Positions 7,773 through 15,651 of a stretch of 39,990 bases of DNA are shown here, piece after piece. The stretch's first letter is position 1, and every line of letters begins with the position of its first letter. The notes beneath the pieces are model-generated. The model saw only the letters and a program-made list of their open reading frames with translations. It was not told the origin of the DNA and made no database searches. The translations under genes and the position numbers were made by a program. The DNA is taken from positions 1 to 39,990 of the forward strand of contig JAFGCD010000100.1 in assembly GCA_016932835.1 (NCBI GenBank). The letters run 5' to 3'. Source of the stretch: Sedimentisphaerales bacterium. GTDB lineage: Bacteria > Planctomycetota > Phycisphaerae > Sedimentisphaerales > Anaerobacaceae.

Positions 7773-8708
7773 TCAGTTTGCCCGGTCGGCTCTGACCTTT
7801 TCCAGGATTTGCCTTCCGCCGGCATCGAGGAGTTCTCTTGCGAGCTTTTCCGCGGATTCGACGGCCTTTTCTATGGCAGCGGCCGCAGAGCGTCTGATGT
7901 GGGTTTTTCCTTCGATGTCCGATATGAGGGCATCGATGATTATGTTGCCGGCGTTGACTCTGGCGTAAACGCCGAGGGGGATGCTGCACCCGCCGTGCAT
8001 CGAAGCGAGTATGCGGCGTTCGGTCTCCGCGGTTAGGCGGGCGGCTGGGTCGTCTAATTTCGAGACCAGAGACGCCAACTCGGTATCATCCTCTCTGATC
8101 TGGACGGCGAGAGCGCCCTGGGCGGGAGCTGGCAAAAACTGTTCCGGCGGCAGGACGGCGGAAATCTTATCGGCCAGGCCGAGGCGATTGAGGCCCGCGC
8201 ACGCTACTATTGCCGCATCCACTTCGCCGCCGGCGACTTTTGCGAGTCTCGTTTCGACGTTTCCCCGGAGCGGGACGCATTTGAGATCGTTCCTGAGAAG
8301 CTTGACCTGCGCGATTCTTCGCAGGCTCGACGTCCCGACTATCGAAGCCGGGGGCATCTCTGCCAGGGACACAACCGGTTTTGCGGTTATCAGCGCATCG
8401 GCGACCGATTCCCTGGCGGGTACTGCGGCGACGGCCAGGCCCTCTGTGCAGGCTGTGGGCAGGTCCTTGAAGCTGTGGACGGCTAAATCCGCTCTTTTTT
8501 CAAGCAGGGCCCTCTCGACCTCACTGGTGAAATAGCCGACGGCACTGCCCTTATAAAGGAAATCGGACTTATCCCGGTCGCCTTTTGTAGAAATTTCGAG
8601 TATTTTTATTTCGATATCCGGGTCGAGCTTGCGGAGTTCGGTGCCGATGTAATTCGACTGTGCCAAGGCCAGTTTGCTTGCGCGTGTAGCGATTTTGACA
8701 GGTCTCAT
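7773..8708 (-). CDS. hemC: Porphobilinogen deaminase HemC
   Basis: Hydroxymethylbilane synthase, which polymerises four porphobilinogens in tetrapyrrole synthesis. The 311-residue length is usual. The dipyrromethane cofactor cysteine is C241 in MHGGCSIPLG, and the catalytic aspartate is D82 in HSFKDLP; the substrate-binding arginines are in SSLRR and RGNVETRL. ATG start at 8708 with GAAAGG upstream. It stands alone, convergent with the ATPase gene 40 bases away and divergent from the nqr operon; no other hem gene is nearby. Confidence 0.97.
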   Translation of the reverse strand: MRPVKIATRASKLALAQSNYIGTELRKLDPDIEIKILEISTKGDRDKSDFLYKGSAVGYFTSEVERALLEKRADLAVHSFKDLPTACTEGLAVAAVPARESVADALITAKPVVSLAEMPPASIVGTSSLRRIAQVKLLRNDLKCVPLRGNVETRLAKVAGGEVDAAIVACAGLNRLGLADKISAVLPPEQFLPAPAQGALAVQIREDDTELASLVSKLDDPAARLTAETERRILASMHGGCSIPLGVYARVNAGNIIIDALISDIEGKTHIRRSAAAAIEKAVESAEKLARELLDAGGRQILEKVRADRAN

Positions 8709-8745
8709 TTCGGCCTTTCACAGATTCGAGCGGAAGTTGCGGAGC

Positions 8746-8774
8746 ATTTTACTGCCGTTGGGAGCGATTTGCAA
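8746..8774 (-). promoter_or_regulatory. Sigma70-type promoter for hemC
   Basis: Minus strand: -35 TTGCAA (8769-8774), 17-base spacer, -10 TAAAAT (8746-8751), giving a short leader of about 30 bases. Confidence 0.6.
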
Positions 8775-8831
8775 CCGTTTTGGCCTCCAGGGCTCCGGTG
8801 AAATAGAGAGGTTTGAAATTTGAATTTTGGC

Positions 8832-8860
8832 TTGAATGTTCGGCCGGGGGGTTATATAAT
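8832..8860 (+). promoter_or_regulatory. Strong promoter of the nqr operon
   Basis: -35 TTGAAT (8832-8837), 17-base spacer, consensus -10 TATAAT (8855-8860). Transcription would start near 8867, leaving a leader of about 150 bases before the first gene. The leader contains a small perfect hairpin CGGAA-GTAG-TTCCG; no known riboswitch was recognised in it. The gap 8709-9016 therefore holds two back-to-back promoters. Confidence 0.75.
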
Positions 8861-9016
8861 CCAAGGCTTATTTGAGTTCGTAACGGAAGTAGTTCCGAAG
8901 GCATGCGAGTCGGACATGTGCTCAATCGTCCTCGGGGGTTTGTTTTTGTCGAATGCAGGCGGGTTTGTGCGTTCGGTTGAATTATCGAAGGTTACCATAG
9001 TAAGGGAACCGTATAG

Positions 9017-10456
9017 ATGCGTTTTAGAGGCGGCTATAACATACTTTTGAAAGGCAAACCCGATCGCAATATATCGGTCATGCCTGAGCCTGAGGTGCTT
9101 TATCTACCTTTGGCGAGTAAGCGTTTTACGTTCAGCGAAATCTGCGTACAACAAGGCCAGAAGGTCAACGGCGGAGACATTCTGGCGAAGGACCCTGACA
9201 ATTACGGCGTTCCTTTGCTTGCTCCGCTTGCCGGCGAAATTAAGCTTGGGGCCGAAGAGGGGTATGTTGTTCTGGACAATGTTCGAAAGGACGAGGAGCG
9301 TGCCGACCTTGCCGAGAAGGAGATTGAGCATATCGAGGCGAAAATGGGCGACGGAGGCGTTAAGCGATATAAACTCCTGAGCCTGGGCGCCTGGCAGTTT
9401 TTCTATGATGCTTATACCGGCACTCTGCCTGACCCGCAGGGCGATCCGCAGGCGGTAATCGTCTCGACTGTCAGCCTGGAACCTTTTCTGGCGAGGGGGG
9501 ATGCCCAGCTCCAGAAACGGCTGCTCGATTTCACCAGGGGGCTGGAGCATTTGCAGTCGCTGTTGGAGTATCAGCCGATTTATCTTGTCCTTCCGGATAT
9601 CACGAGCGCTTTTGCGGATCTGGTTCGCAATCATATACGCGGTTATGCGTGGGTGAAGATGGTCGAGATTCCTCTGACTTATCCTTACGACGATTTTGGC
9701 ATTCTGGCTCGTCGTCTTAATCTTAAGCGGGACAAGGGACCGGTGTGGGGCGTTCGAACGGAGGGTATTCTTGCGACGGACCGCGCATTGACGATTACCA
9801 AGCCCTGTACCGTCCGGATTATCTCCATCGGCGGGGCTGGCGTTGACGGCCCGACCCATATCATGGTTGTTCCGGGGTATCCGACTAAGACTATTGCGGA
9901 CAAGTACGTCCTGGAGCCTTCGGCCAGGCTCATCGACGGCGGTGTTTTGACCGGTGAAATCGCAGGGCAGAGTCTCGGGGTCGAGACGGAATGCCGCGGG
10001 CTTACGGTTCTGCCGGAGCTTGAGGAGCGAGAGTTTCTGGGTTTTGTCCGGGCGGGGTGGGGGCGCAGCAGTTATACGCCGTGTTTCCTGAGCGCTTTGA
10101 GAAAGAGATTCCGCGAGGATTACACCAGCGGCGTTCGGGGCGAGGGCCGGCCCTGTGTTTCGTGCGGATATTGCGAAGATGTTTGCCCTGCCGGGCTGAT
10201 GCCGCATCTGATTCATAAGTACCTCTATCGCGATTTGATCGAGGAGGCCGACGAAGCGCGCGTCGATCTTTGCATCGAGTGCGGGCTTTGTTCCTACGTG
10301 TGCCCGTCGAAGATCGACGTGCGAGGCGAACTGATAAAGGCCAAGGAGCTTATCGCAAAGGAGCAGGAAGAGATACGTCAAGAGCAGTTGCGCCAGGAAG
10401 AGGCCCGCAGGCGGGAGGCAGAGGCGCGTAAAGAATCTGAGGAGAACAGCGAGTGA
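9017..10456 (+). CDS. nqrA: NqrA-like subunit with two RnfC-type [4Fe-4S] motifs
   Basis: Peripheral subunit of a sodium-translocating NADH:quinone oxidoreductase. Residues 1-350 follow the NqrA plan (GGYNILLKGKPDR start, lipoyl-like LLAPLAGEI near 67-75, IPLTYPYDD, GxxxIDGGVLTG). Unlike ordinary NqrA, residues 380-390 and 419-429 carry two complete CxxCxxCxxxC sets (C380, C383, C386, C390; C419, C422, C425, C429), each followed by proline, as in RnfC. I see no RnfC-type NADH/FMN motif. The tail (about 440-479) is a charged probable coiled coil. ATG at 9017 has AAGGGA nine bases upstream. It heads an operon with nqrB-F. Its quinone or electron role cannot be settled from sequence. Confidence 0.85.
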   Translation: MRFRGGYNILLKGKPDRNISVMPEPEVLYLPLASKRFTFSEICVQQGQKVNGGDILAKDPDNYGVPLLAPLAGEIKLGAEEGYVVLDNVRKDEERADLAEKEIEHIEAKMGDGGVKRYKLLSLGAWQFFYDAYTGTLPDPQGDPQAVIVSTVSLEPFLARGDAQLQKRLLDFTRGLEHLQSLLEYQPIYLVLPDITSAFADLVRNHIRGYAWVKMVEIPLTYPYDDFGILARRLNLKRDKGPVWGVRTEGILATDRALTITKPCTVRIISIGGAGVDGPTHIMVVPGYPTKTIADKYVLEPSARLIDGGVLTGEIAGQSLGVETECRGLTVLPELEEREFLGFVRAGWGRSSYTPCFLSALRKRFREDYTSGVRGEGRPCVSCGYCEDVCPAGLMPHLIHKYLYRDLIEEADEARVDLCIECGLCSYVCPSKIDVRGELIKAKELIAKEQEEIRQEQLRQEEARRREAEARKESEENSE

Positions 10457-11562
10457 AATGGCTTTTGAAGATCGTTGATGCGGTCCGTCCGACCTTCGAA
10501 GAAGGCGGCAAACTGCATGTATTCAATCCTGTTTTCGGTGCTCTGGAACATTTCCTGTTCGCTCCGGGAACCAGGACTTTAGGGGCGCCTCATATACGAG
10601 ACCCGATAGACTTGAAACGTTTCATGTCGATGGCGATCATCTCTGTCGTGCCCTGCGTGTTCGCGGCCTTGTACTTCTTCGGGTTGCGGATAATCCCGAT
10701 GATTATTGTTTCGTATGCCTGCGGCCTGGCGGTCGAGGCGGCGTTTGCGATTGTGCGCAAGGAGGGGATCAACGAAGGCTTCTTTGTTACGGGGATATTG
10801 TTCCCGATGATTCTGCCGCCGGGTATTCCGCTCTGGATGGTTGGAGTAGGAGTTGCCTTCGGGGTCTTGATAGGCAAAGAACTTTTCGGGGGCACGGGAC
10901 GGAATATATTCAATCCCGCTCTCGTCGGGCGGTGCTTTCTGGCGCTTGCCTACCCTGCGAAGATGTCCGCGAGCTGGATCGAGGCGGGGGGCGGCCTGAC
11001 TGGAAGGCTTCTTGAATATGCCACGGCGCCGGCGGCGACCGATGCGGTGACTGTTGCAACGCCCCTTTCAGAGGCGAAGGGCGGCCAGATGTGTTCGATC
11101 TGGCATCTTCTTTTCGGCAACGTCTCCGGCAGTGCAGGGGAGACGTCGGCCATTTTGATAATTCTCGGGGGCGTATTCCTTCTGTTTACGCGGGTGGCGA
11201 ACTGGCGAACGGTCGCAGGGATTCTGCTTTCATTCGTCATCCTGACGGGCGCGTTGATCCAGGGCGGCGCGGTAAGCTATAGTATAGATGGGCTGGTGAG
11301 TCCGATTATCTGGCACGTCTTCGCCGGGGGGCTGCTGTTCGGGGCATTCTTCATGGCTACGGACCCGGTGACAAGCCCCACGTCTAATATCGGCAAGTGG
11401 ATATACGGAATTATAATCGGCAGTACGACCGTTTTGATACGGAATTTCACGGGTTACGTCGAGGGCGTGACATTCGCCATACTGCTGGGTAATATCGTCG
11501 CGCCGATACTCGACGAGGCTGTAATTGCGATTCGCATCAGGAGGCTTAGAAGTGAAGGGTAG
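10453..11562 (+). CDS. nqrB: NQR membrane subunit NqrB
   Basis: Membrane flavoprotein of the NQR/RNF family (RnfD homologue), 369 residues with about ten hydrophobic segments. The N-terminal stretch up to residue 55 and GGTGRNIFNPALVGR (147-160) are conserved. The covalent FMN site is probably T203 in TDAVTVATPLS; the residue before AT is Val where the usual motif has Gly or Ala. C-terminal ATDPVTSPTSNIGKW is the family loop. The GTG start at 10453 overlaps the nqrA stop (GTGA), with a GGAGAA site upstream. Confidence 0.93.
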   Translation: MKWLLKIVDAVRPTFEEGGKLHVFNPVFGALEHFLFAPGTRTLGAPHIRDPIDLKRFMSMAIISVVPCVFAALYFFGLRIIPMIIVSYACGLAVEAAFAIVRKEGINEGFFVTGILFPMILPPGIPLWMVGVGVAFGVLIGKELFGGTGRNIFNPALVGRCFLALAYPAKMSASWIEAGGGLTGRLLEYATAPAATDAVTVATPLSEAKGGQMCSIWHLLFGNVSGSAGETSAILIILGGVFLLFTRVANWRTVAGILLSFVILTGALIQGGAVSYSIDGLVSPIIWHVFAGGLLFGAFFMATDPVTSPTSNIGKWIYGIIIGSTTVLIRNFTGYVEGVTFAILLGNIVAPILDEAVIAIRIRRLRSEG

Positions 11563-12166
11563 CCTGTACACTCTTGTTTATGCGGCGGCATTGGGGACGG
11601 CGTGCGCATTGGTTCTGACGTTTGCGGCGAGTTTCACCAGGCCCTACAGAGAGGCAAATGCCGCGGCCAAGAAGGCCAGGAATATTCTCGTGGCCCTGGG
11701 CGTGGACGGCGCCGAGAAGATGAAATCGAAGGAAGTAATCGAAACGCTCGAACAAAGCGTCACGGAGAAAGAGTTGGGCGGTCTTGCGGCTTACGTCTAT
11801 TCGGACCAGGACGGCAAGGTCCTGGGCACGGCGATTCGCTTCTCCGGCCCCGGGCTCTGGGGTCCTGTCAAGGGCTTTCTGGCGCTTGAGCCTGACATGA
11901 AGACTATCAAAGGAATAACATTTTACGAGCAGGAGGAGACCCCGGGATTAGGCGGCGAGATAGCGTCGAACCGGTGGCGCAGTCAGTTTCCCGGAAAATC
12001 GATTGTCGGGGCCGACGGCGAAATCGGCCTTGTCATAGGGCCGGGGGATGATGCGCCCAACAGAGTTGACGGGATAAGCGGGGCAACGATGACGTGCGAT
12101 AAGGTGCAGGCAATGCTTAATGATGCAGTCAAGGGCATAGCCAAGGGGGCAACTAACGATGGCTGA
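11552..12166 (+). CDS. nqrC: NQR subunit NqrC
   Basis: Periplasm-facing FMN-carrying subunit (RnfG homologue) anchored by one N-terminal helix (about residues 6-28). The flavinylation motif VDGISGAT is complete, with T179 as the ester-linked residue. The GLGGEIAS stretch is typical. The GTG at 11552 has AGGAGG upstream and overlaps the nqrB end by 11 bases; the upstream 27 bases of open frame lie inside nqrB and are not used. ApbE, which attaches FMN, is not in the window. Confidence 0.94.
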   Translation: MKGSLYTLVYAAALGTACALVLTFAASFTRPYREANAAAKKARNILVALGVDGAEKMKSKEVIETLEQSVTEKELGGLAAYVYSDQDGKVLGTAIRFSGPGLWGPVKGFLALEPDMKTIKGITFYEQEETPGLGGEIASNRWRSQFPGKSIVGADGEIGLVIGPGDDAPNRVDGISGATMTCDKVQAMLNDAVKGIAKGATNDG

Positions 12167-12824
12167 TAATCAACAGATGATGTGCGGCAGTTGCGGCAGC
12201 AGCGGGCTGTGCGGCGGCAAGGGGCTGGTGACTCTCAAGGAAGGCGCCTGGACTAATAACCCGCTGGCGATTCAGGTTCTCGGCATATGCTCGGCCCTTG
12301 CGGTTACAAATCGCCTGGCGAACTCGCTGGTAATGGGTGCGGCCTTGATTTTCGTTTGCGTGGGGTCGAACCTGATTGTTTCCCTCTTGCGAAAGTACAC
12401 GCCGCACCGGATACGAATGGTTGCGGAAGTGGCTATCATCGCCACGTTCGTAATACTGTTCGACCAGTTTCTCAAGGCGTTCTATGTCGAGATGTCGGAC
12501 CAGCTTGGCCCTTACGTCGGTCTTATTATTACGAACTGCATCGTCATGGGTCGAGCGGAGGCTTTCGCATTGCAGAATCCTCCGATGCTCTCGATAGTGG
12601 ACGGCCTGGCGAACGGGCTGGGATACGCGGTCGCACTGGCGATCATCGGCTTCTTCCGCGAACTTTTGGGGACGGGCGAGATACTGGGACATGAGGTTCT
12701 TAAAGAGGCGTGGTACACCCCGAACCAGCTCATGATTCTGGCGCCGGGGGCGTTTTTCGCACTCGGCATGGTAATCGCCGCTTTCAATGCTGTCAAAGGG
12801 CCTGAGGCCGAGGAGAAAAAATAA
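12159..12824 (+). CDS. nqrD: NQR subunit NqrD with Cys-rich N-terminal extension
   Basis: Six-helix membrane subunit (RnfE homologue). The core matches NqrD well (NPLAIQVLGICSALAVT, ITNCIVMGRAEAF, GFFRELLG). C44 and C127 correspond to the cysteines that share the intramembrane [2Fe-2S] centre with NqrE. Before the core are about 24 residues with C9, C12 and C18 (CGSCGSSGLC), not present in the Vibrio protein; they could bind metal (inference). The ATG at 12159 overlaps nqrC by eight bases, and no later start would keep the core intact with a good ribosome site. Confidence 0.93.
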   Translation: MADNQQMMCGSCGSSGLCGGKGLVTLKEGAWTNNPLAIQVLGICSALAVTNRLANSLVMGAALIFVCVGSNLIVSLLRKYTPHRIRMVAEVAIIATFVILFDQFLKAFYVEMSDQLGPYVGLIITNCIVMGRAEAFALQNPPMLSIVDGLANGLGYAVALAIIGFFRELLGTGEILGHEVLKEAWYTPNQLMILAPGAFFALGMVIAAFNAVKGPEAEEKK

Positions 12825-13414
12825 TGAGCGATACATCGGCATGGGTGATTTTCATAGCGGCGATATTCACGAACAATATCCTGCTGACAAACTTTCTGGG
12901 TATGTGCTCTTTTATCGCGTGTTCTGGGCAGATAAAGACGTCGCTCGGCCTGGGCACTGCGGTGACTTTCGTAATGGTCATGACAACGATGCTGAACTAC
13001 GTCATCTACCATTTCGTTCTTGTGCCGTACGGCCTTGGGCATTTGCAGTTTATCGTTTTTATCGCTGTAATCGCGGCGTTTGTGCAGTTGGTTGAGATGT
13101 TCGTCGAGCGGTTCAGTCCGAAACTTTACTTCGCTCTGGGCATATTTTTGCCTTTGATTACCGTCAACTGCGCGATTCTGGGCGCCTCGCTGTTTATGAT
13201 CATTCGTGAATACACGTTCGTTCAGTCTGTCGGTTTCGGTCTCGGGGCGGGGATCGGCTGGGCGGTCGCGATACTGATGCTTGCCGGGCTTAGGCAGAAA
13301 ATGCGATACAGTCATGTCCCGAAGGCCTTCGAGGGTGTTCCTATAGCAATGATTGTCACGGGAGTGCTTGCGATGGCGTTTATGGGCTTCGCAGGCATGG
13401 TCTCGATCCAATAG
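12824..13414 (+). CDS. nqrE: NQR subunit NqrE
   Basis: Six-helix membrane subunit (RnfA homologue), 196 residues. TNNILLTNFLGMCSF carries C28 and LPLITVNCAILG carries C116, the partners of the NqrD cysteines for the shared iron-sulfur centre. GAGIGWAVAI and HVPKAFEGVPIA near the C-terminus are conserved. The ATG at 12824 overlaps the nqrD stop (TAATG). Confidence 0.95.
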   Translation: MSDTSAWVIFIAAIFTNNILLTNFLGMCSFIACSGQIKTSLGLGTAVTFVMVMTTMLNYVIYHFVLVPYGLGHLQFIVFIAVIAAFVQLVEMFVERFSPKLYFALGIFLPLITVNCAILGASLFMIIREYTFVQSVGFGLGAGIGWAVAILMLAGLRQKMRYSHVPKAFEGVPIAMIVTGVLAMAFMGFAGMVSIQ

Positions 13415-13423
13415 GAGTGGTCA

Positions 13424-14509
13424 ATGATTTATTTGTTGTCGATAGTTTCTTTTGCCGGGCTTGTCGTGGCACTCGCCGCGGGCCTGATGGTGGCCGAGCG
13501 ATTTCTTGTTACCTACGGCATCTGCAAACTGGACATCAACGCCGGCGAAAAACCCCTGGAGGTTGACGGCGGGCAGACACTGCTGGCGTGTCTGTATGCG
13601 AACGATATTTTCATACCCTCTGCGTGCGGCGGCAAGGGGACGTGCGGCCACTGCAAGATAACGGTCACATCAGGCGGCGGGCCCATATTGCCCACCGAAA
13701 CGCCGCTGCTGACCCGCAAAGAGATACGTTCGGGCGTCCGCCTGGCCTGCCAGGTGAAGGTTCGAGAAGACATCTACGTTCGGATACCGAGCGATCTTCT
13801 GAACGTCAAGATGTTCACCTCGACCGTTGAGAGTTCGGTTACGCTGACTTACGACATAAAGGAAATAACGCTGCGTCTCGAAGAGCCGGCACAGATCAAT
13901 CAGCGCCCCGGCCAGTATGTTCAGGTTCAGGCGCCGTCACCAGAGGGGCCTGTTTTCCGGGCTTATTCGATAAGCTCTCCGGCTCACGAGCCGAACATCG
14001 TGCAGCTTGTGGTAAGGCTCGTCCCTGGCGGTATCGGCTCGACTTATCTGCATAACGTCGAGCCCGGTGACACGGTGAACTTCACCGGCCCTTACGGGGA
14101 GTTCTGGCTCAACGAGGACCCTTTGGTCGAGATAGTCTGCGTCGGAGGCGGCTGCGGCATGGCGCCGATGGCGAATATCATATATACGCTTTACGAGAAA
14201 TGGCCTGACCGCGTATGCTGGCTCTTCTTCGGGTGCCGAACGACGAAAGACGTTTTCTACCTGAAGGAATTCGAAGAGCTTGCGAAGAAGCACAAGAACC
14301 TGCATGTGGTTTATGCGTTGTCCGACACCCTCGAAGAGGGTGAAACATGGGACGGGGAAACCGGGTTCATTCATTTATCGGTTGACAAGTATTTGGAGGC
14401 CGGTGTGCGGCGGCAGGCTTTCCTTTGCGGCCCTCCGCTTATGATCGAGGCTGTGACGAGGGTGCTCGAAGAAAAGGGCACCGAGGACATCTTCTACGAT
14501 GAGTTTTAA
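13424..14509 (+). CDS. nqrF: NQR subunit NqrF (NADH dehydrogenase module)
   Basis: NADH-oxidising entry subunit. One N-terminal membrane helix (about 3-24), then a plant-type [2Fe-2S] ferredoxin domain with C68, C74, C77 and C109 (ACGGKGTCGHC...LAC), then a ferredoxin-reductase module with the FAD motif RAYS (179-182), the NADH-binding GGGCGMAPM (241-249) and CGPP (335-338). At 361 residues it is about 45 shorter than the Vibrio protein, the missing part being the insert just before the RAYS motif. AGGAG precedes the ATG. Its presence, with no rnfB, identifies the complex as NQR rather than RNF. Confidence 0.95.
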   Translation: MIYLLSIVSFAGLVVALAAGLMVAERFLVTYGICKLDINAGEKPLEVDGGQTLLACLYANDIFIPSACGGKGTCGHCKITVTSGGGPILPTETPLLTRKEIRSGVRLACQVKVREDIYVRIPSDLLNVKMFTSTVESSVTLTYDIKEITLRLEEPAQINQRPGQYVQVQAPSPEGPVFRAYSISSPAHEPNIVQLVVRLVPGGIGSTYLHNVEPGDTVNFTGPYGEFWLNEDPLVEIVCVGGGCGMAPMANIIYTLYEKWPDRVCWLFFGCRTTKDVFYLKEFEELAKKHKNLHVVYALSDTLEEGETWDGETGFIHLSVDKYLEAGVRRQAFLCGPPLMIEAVTRVLEEKGTEDIFYDEF

Positions 14510-14522
14510 TCCCGGAGAGGTT

Positions 14523-14606
14523 ATGAACATTTTGGGTGCGGAGACATTGGCTGCATCCGAAAGCGCGTTGTTCTTTCTGCGGCAGAGGATTTCCCAAAAA
14601 GGCTGA
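14523..14606 (+). CDS. Possible 27-residue small protein
   Basis: Short frame starting MNILGAETLAAS and ending RISQKG. It has an excellent GGAGAGG site two bases before... its ATG and stops four bases before the start of the polyprenyl synthase, whose own ribosome site is only moderate. It may be a real small protein or a leader that couples translation of the next gene. Not hydrophobic; no family recognised. Confidence 0.35.
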   Translation: MNILGAETLAASESALFFLRQRISQKG

Positions 14607-14610
14607 ATGC

Positions 14611-15603
14611 ATGGAACTCGAAGAGATTTACCAGCCGATTGCCGAAGAATTAAGCCTTGTCGAGGATTCGCTTCGTTCCGTTCTGAGCGACTCGGAGAAC
14701 GGCTCGGTAGCGGCGATGAGTGACATTGCTCTGGCGTCGGGCGGCAAGCGGCTGCGGCCTGCTCTTGTGGTCTTTTCCGAGAAGGCGGCCGGGGCGGGGA
14801 GCGGCAGCGGTCGTAACGGCCGTGACACTATCGATATTGCGACCGCGGTCGAGCTGATACACATGGCTTCGCTGATTCACGACGACGTTCTCGACGGGGC
14901 ATCGACGCGGCATAACAAGCCTACGGTCAATGCTCAATACGGTGACGATGTTTCTATTGTTCTGGGAGATTATATTTACGCGAAGGCGTTCCAACTGATC
15001 AGCAAAGCCGGGAATCGAGGGGTCTTTTCCTGTATCAGCGGCGCGATTCATGCGATGTGCGAGGGCGAACTTATTCAGATATGCCAGCGCCGCAATCTGG
15101 GGCTTTCGGCGGAAAAGTATATTTCTATTATTGAGAAAAAGACGGGTTCGCTTTTTGCGGCCTGCTGCCAGGCGGGGACAATTATCGCCGACGTCAAGCC
15201 GGTCGTGCAGAAGGCCTTGAGCAGTTTCGGGCTTAACTTCGGAATCGCCTTTCAGCTTGCCGACGATTGCCGGGACGTCGTCAGCGAAAGCGCGGAATTA
15301 GGCAAAGAACCGGGGCAGGACGTTATCTGCGGGGACGTGACATTGCCCTTGCTGGCGCTGTCGGATTGCGTCGGGCCGAACGAGAGAGCGGAAATCGAAA
15401 ACATGCTGGGATCGATGAAGGACGGAGCAAGTTTCGAGAGGCTCAGGACAATGCTCGTCGAATCGGATGCGCTGTCGAAGACTCGCGATGTTGTCGGTTC
15501 TTATCTGTGCAATGCGAAGAAATCACTGGATTCTCTCGGCGATTCGGTCTATAAGGAAAGCCTGGGACAATTGCTGGATTATACGTCAGAAAATAGTGTT
15601 TGA
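14611..15603 (+). CDS. Polyprenyl diphosphate synthase
   Basis: Trans-isoprenyl chain-elongating enzyme that would make the side chain of a respiratory quinone (or another long prenyl diphosphate). The 330-residue protein has GGKRLRP (44-50), the first aspartate-rich motif DDVLD (91-95) preceded by LIH, KTGSLF, and the second motif DDCRD (218-222). The frame is open to 14536, but homology begins at MELEEIYQP, so ATG 14611 is chosen. Chain length cannot be read reliably. Position directly after nqrF fits a role in supplying the quinone that NQR reduces (inference). Confidence 0.9.
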   Translation: MELEEIYQPIAEELSLVEDSLRSVLSDSENGSVAAMSDIALASGGKRLRPALVVFSEKAAGAGSGSGRNGRDTIDIATAVELIHMASLIHDDVLDGASTRHNKPTVNAQYGDDVSIVLGDYIYAKAFQLISKAGNRGVFSCISGAIHAMCEGELIQICQRRNLGLSAEKYISIIEKKTGSLFAACCQAGTIIADVKPVVQKALSSFGLNFGIAFQLADDCRDVVSESAELGKEPGQDVICGDVTLPLLALSDCVGPNERAEIENMLGSMKDGASFERLRTMLVESDALSKTRDVVGSYLCNAKKSLDSLGDSVYKESLGQLLDYTSENSV

Positions 15604-15651
15604 AAATCGGCGATTTGCCGGTTCCGGCGGCCGATTTGAGGCGGTATTACG

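Noticed and set aside
8820..9050. A 76-codon frame in the nqr leader.
   Set aside because: TTG start without ribosome site, begins upstream of the promoter's start of transcription and overlaps nqrA out of frame.
9104..10381. A 425-codon minus-strand frame opposite nqrA.
   Set aside because: Antisense shadow of a gene with full motif support; no ribosome site or domain.
10453..14509. Reading the whole operon as RNF (rnfCDGEA).
   Set aside because: No rnfB is present and the last gene is an unmistakable NqrF with [2Fe-2S], FAD and NADH motifs.
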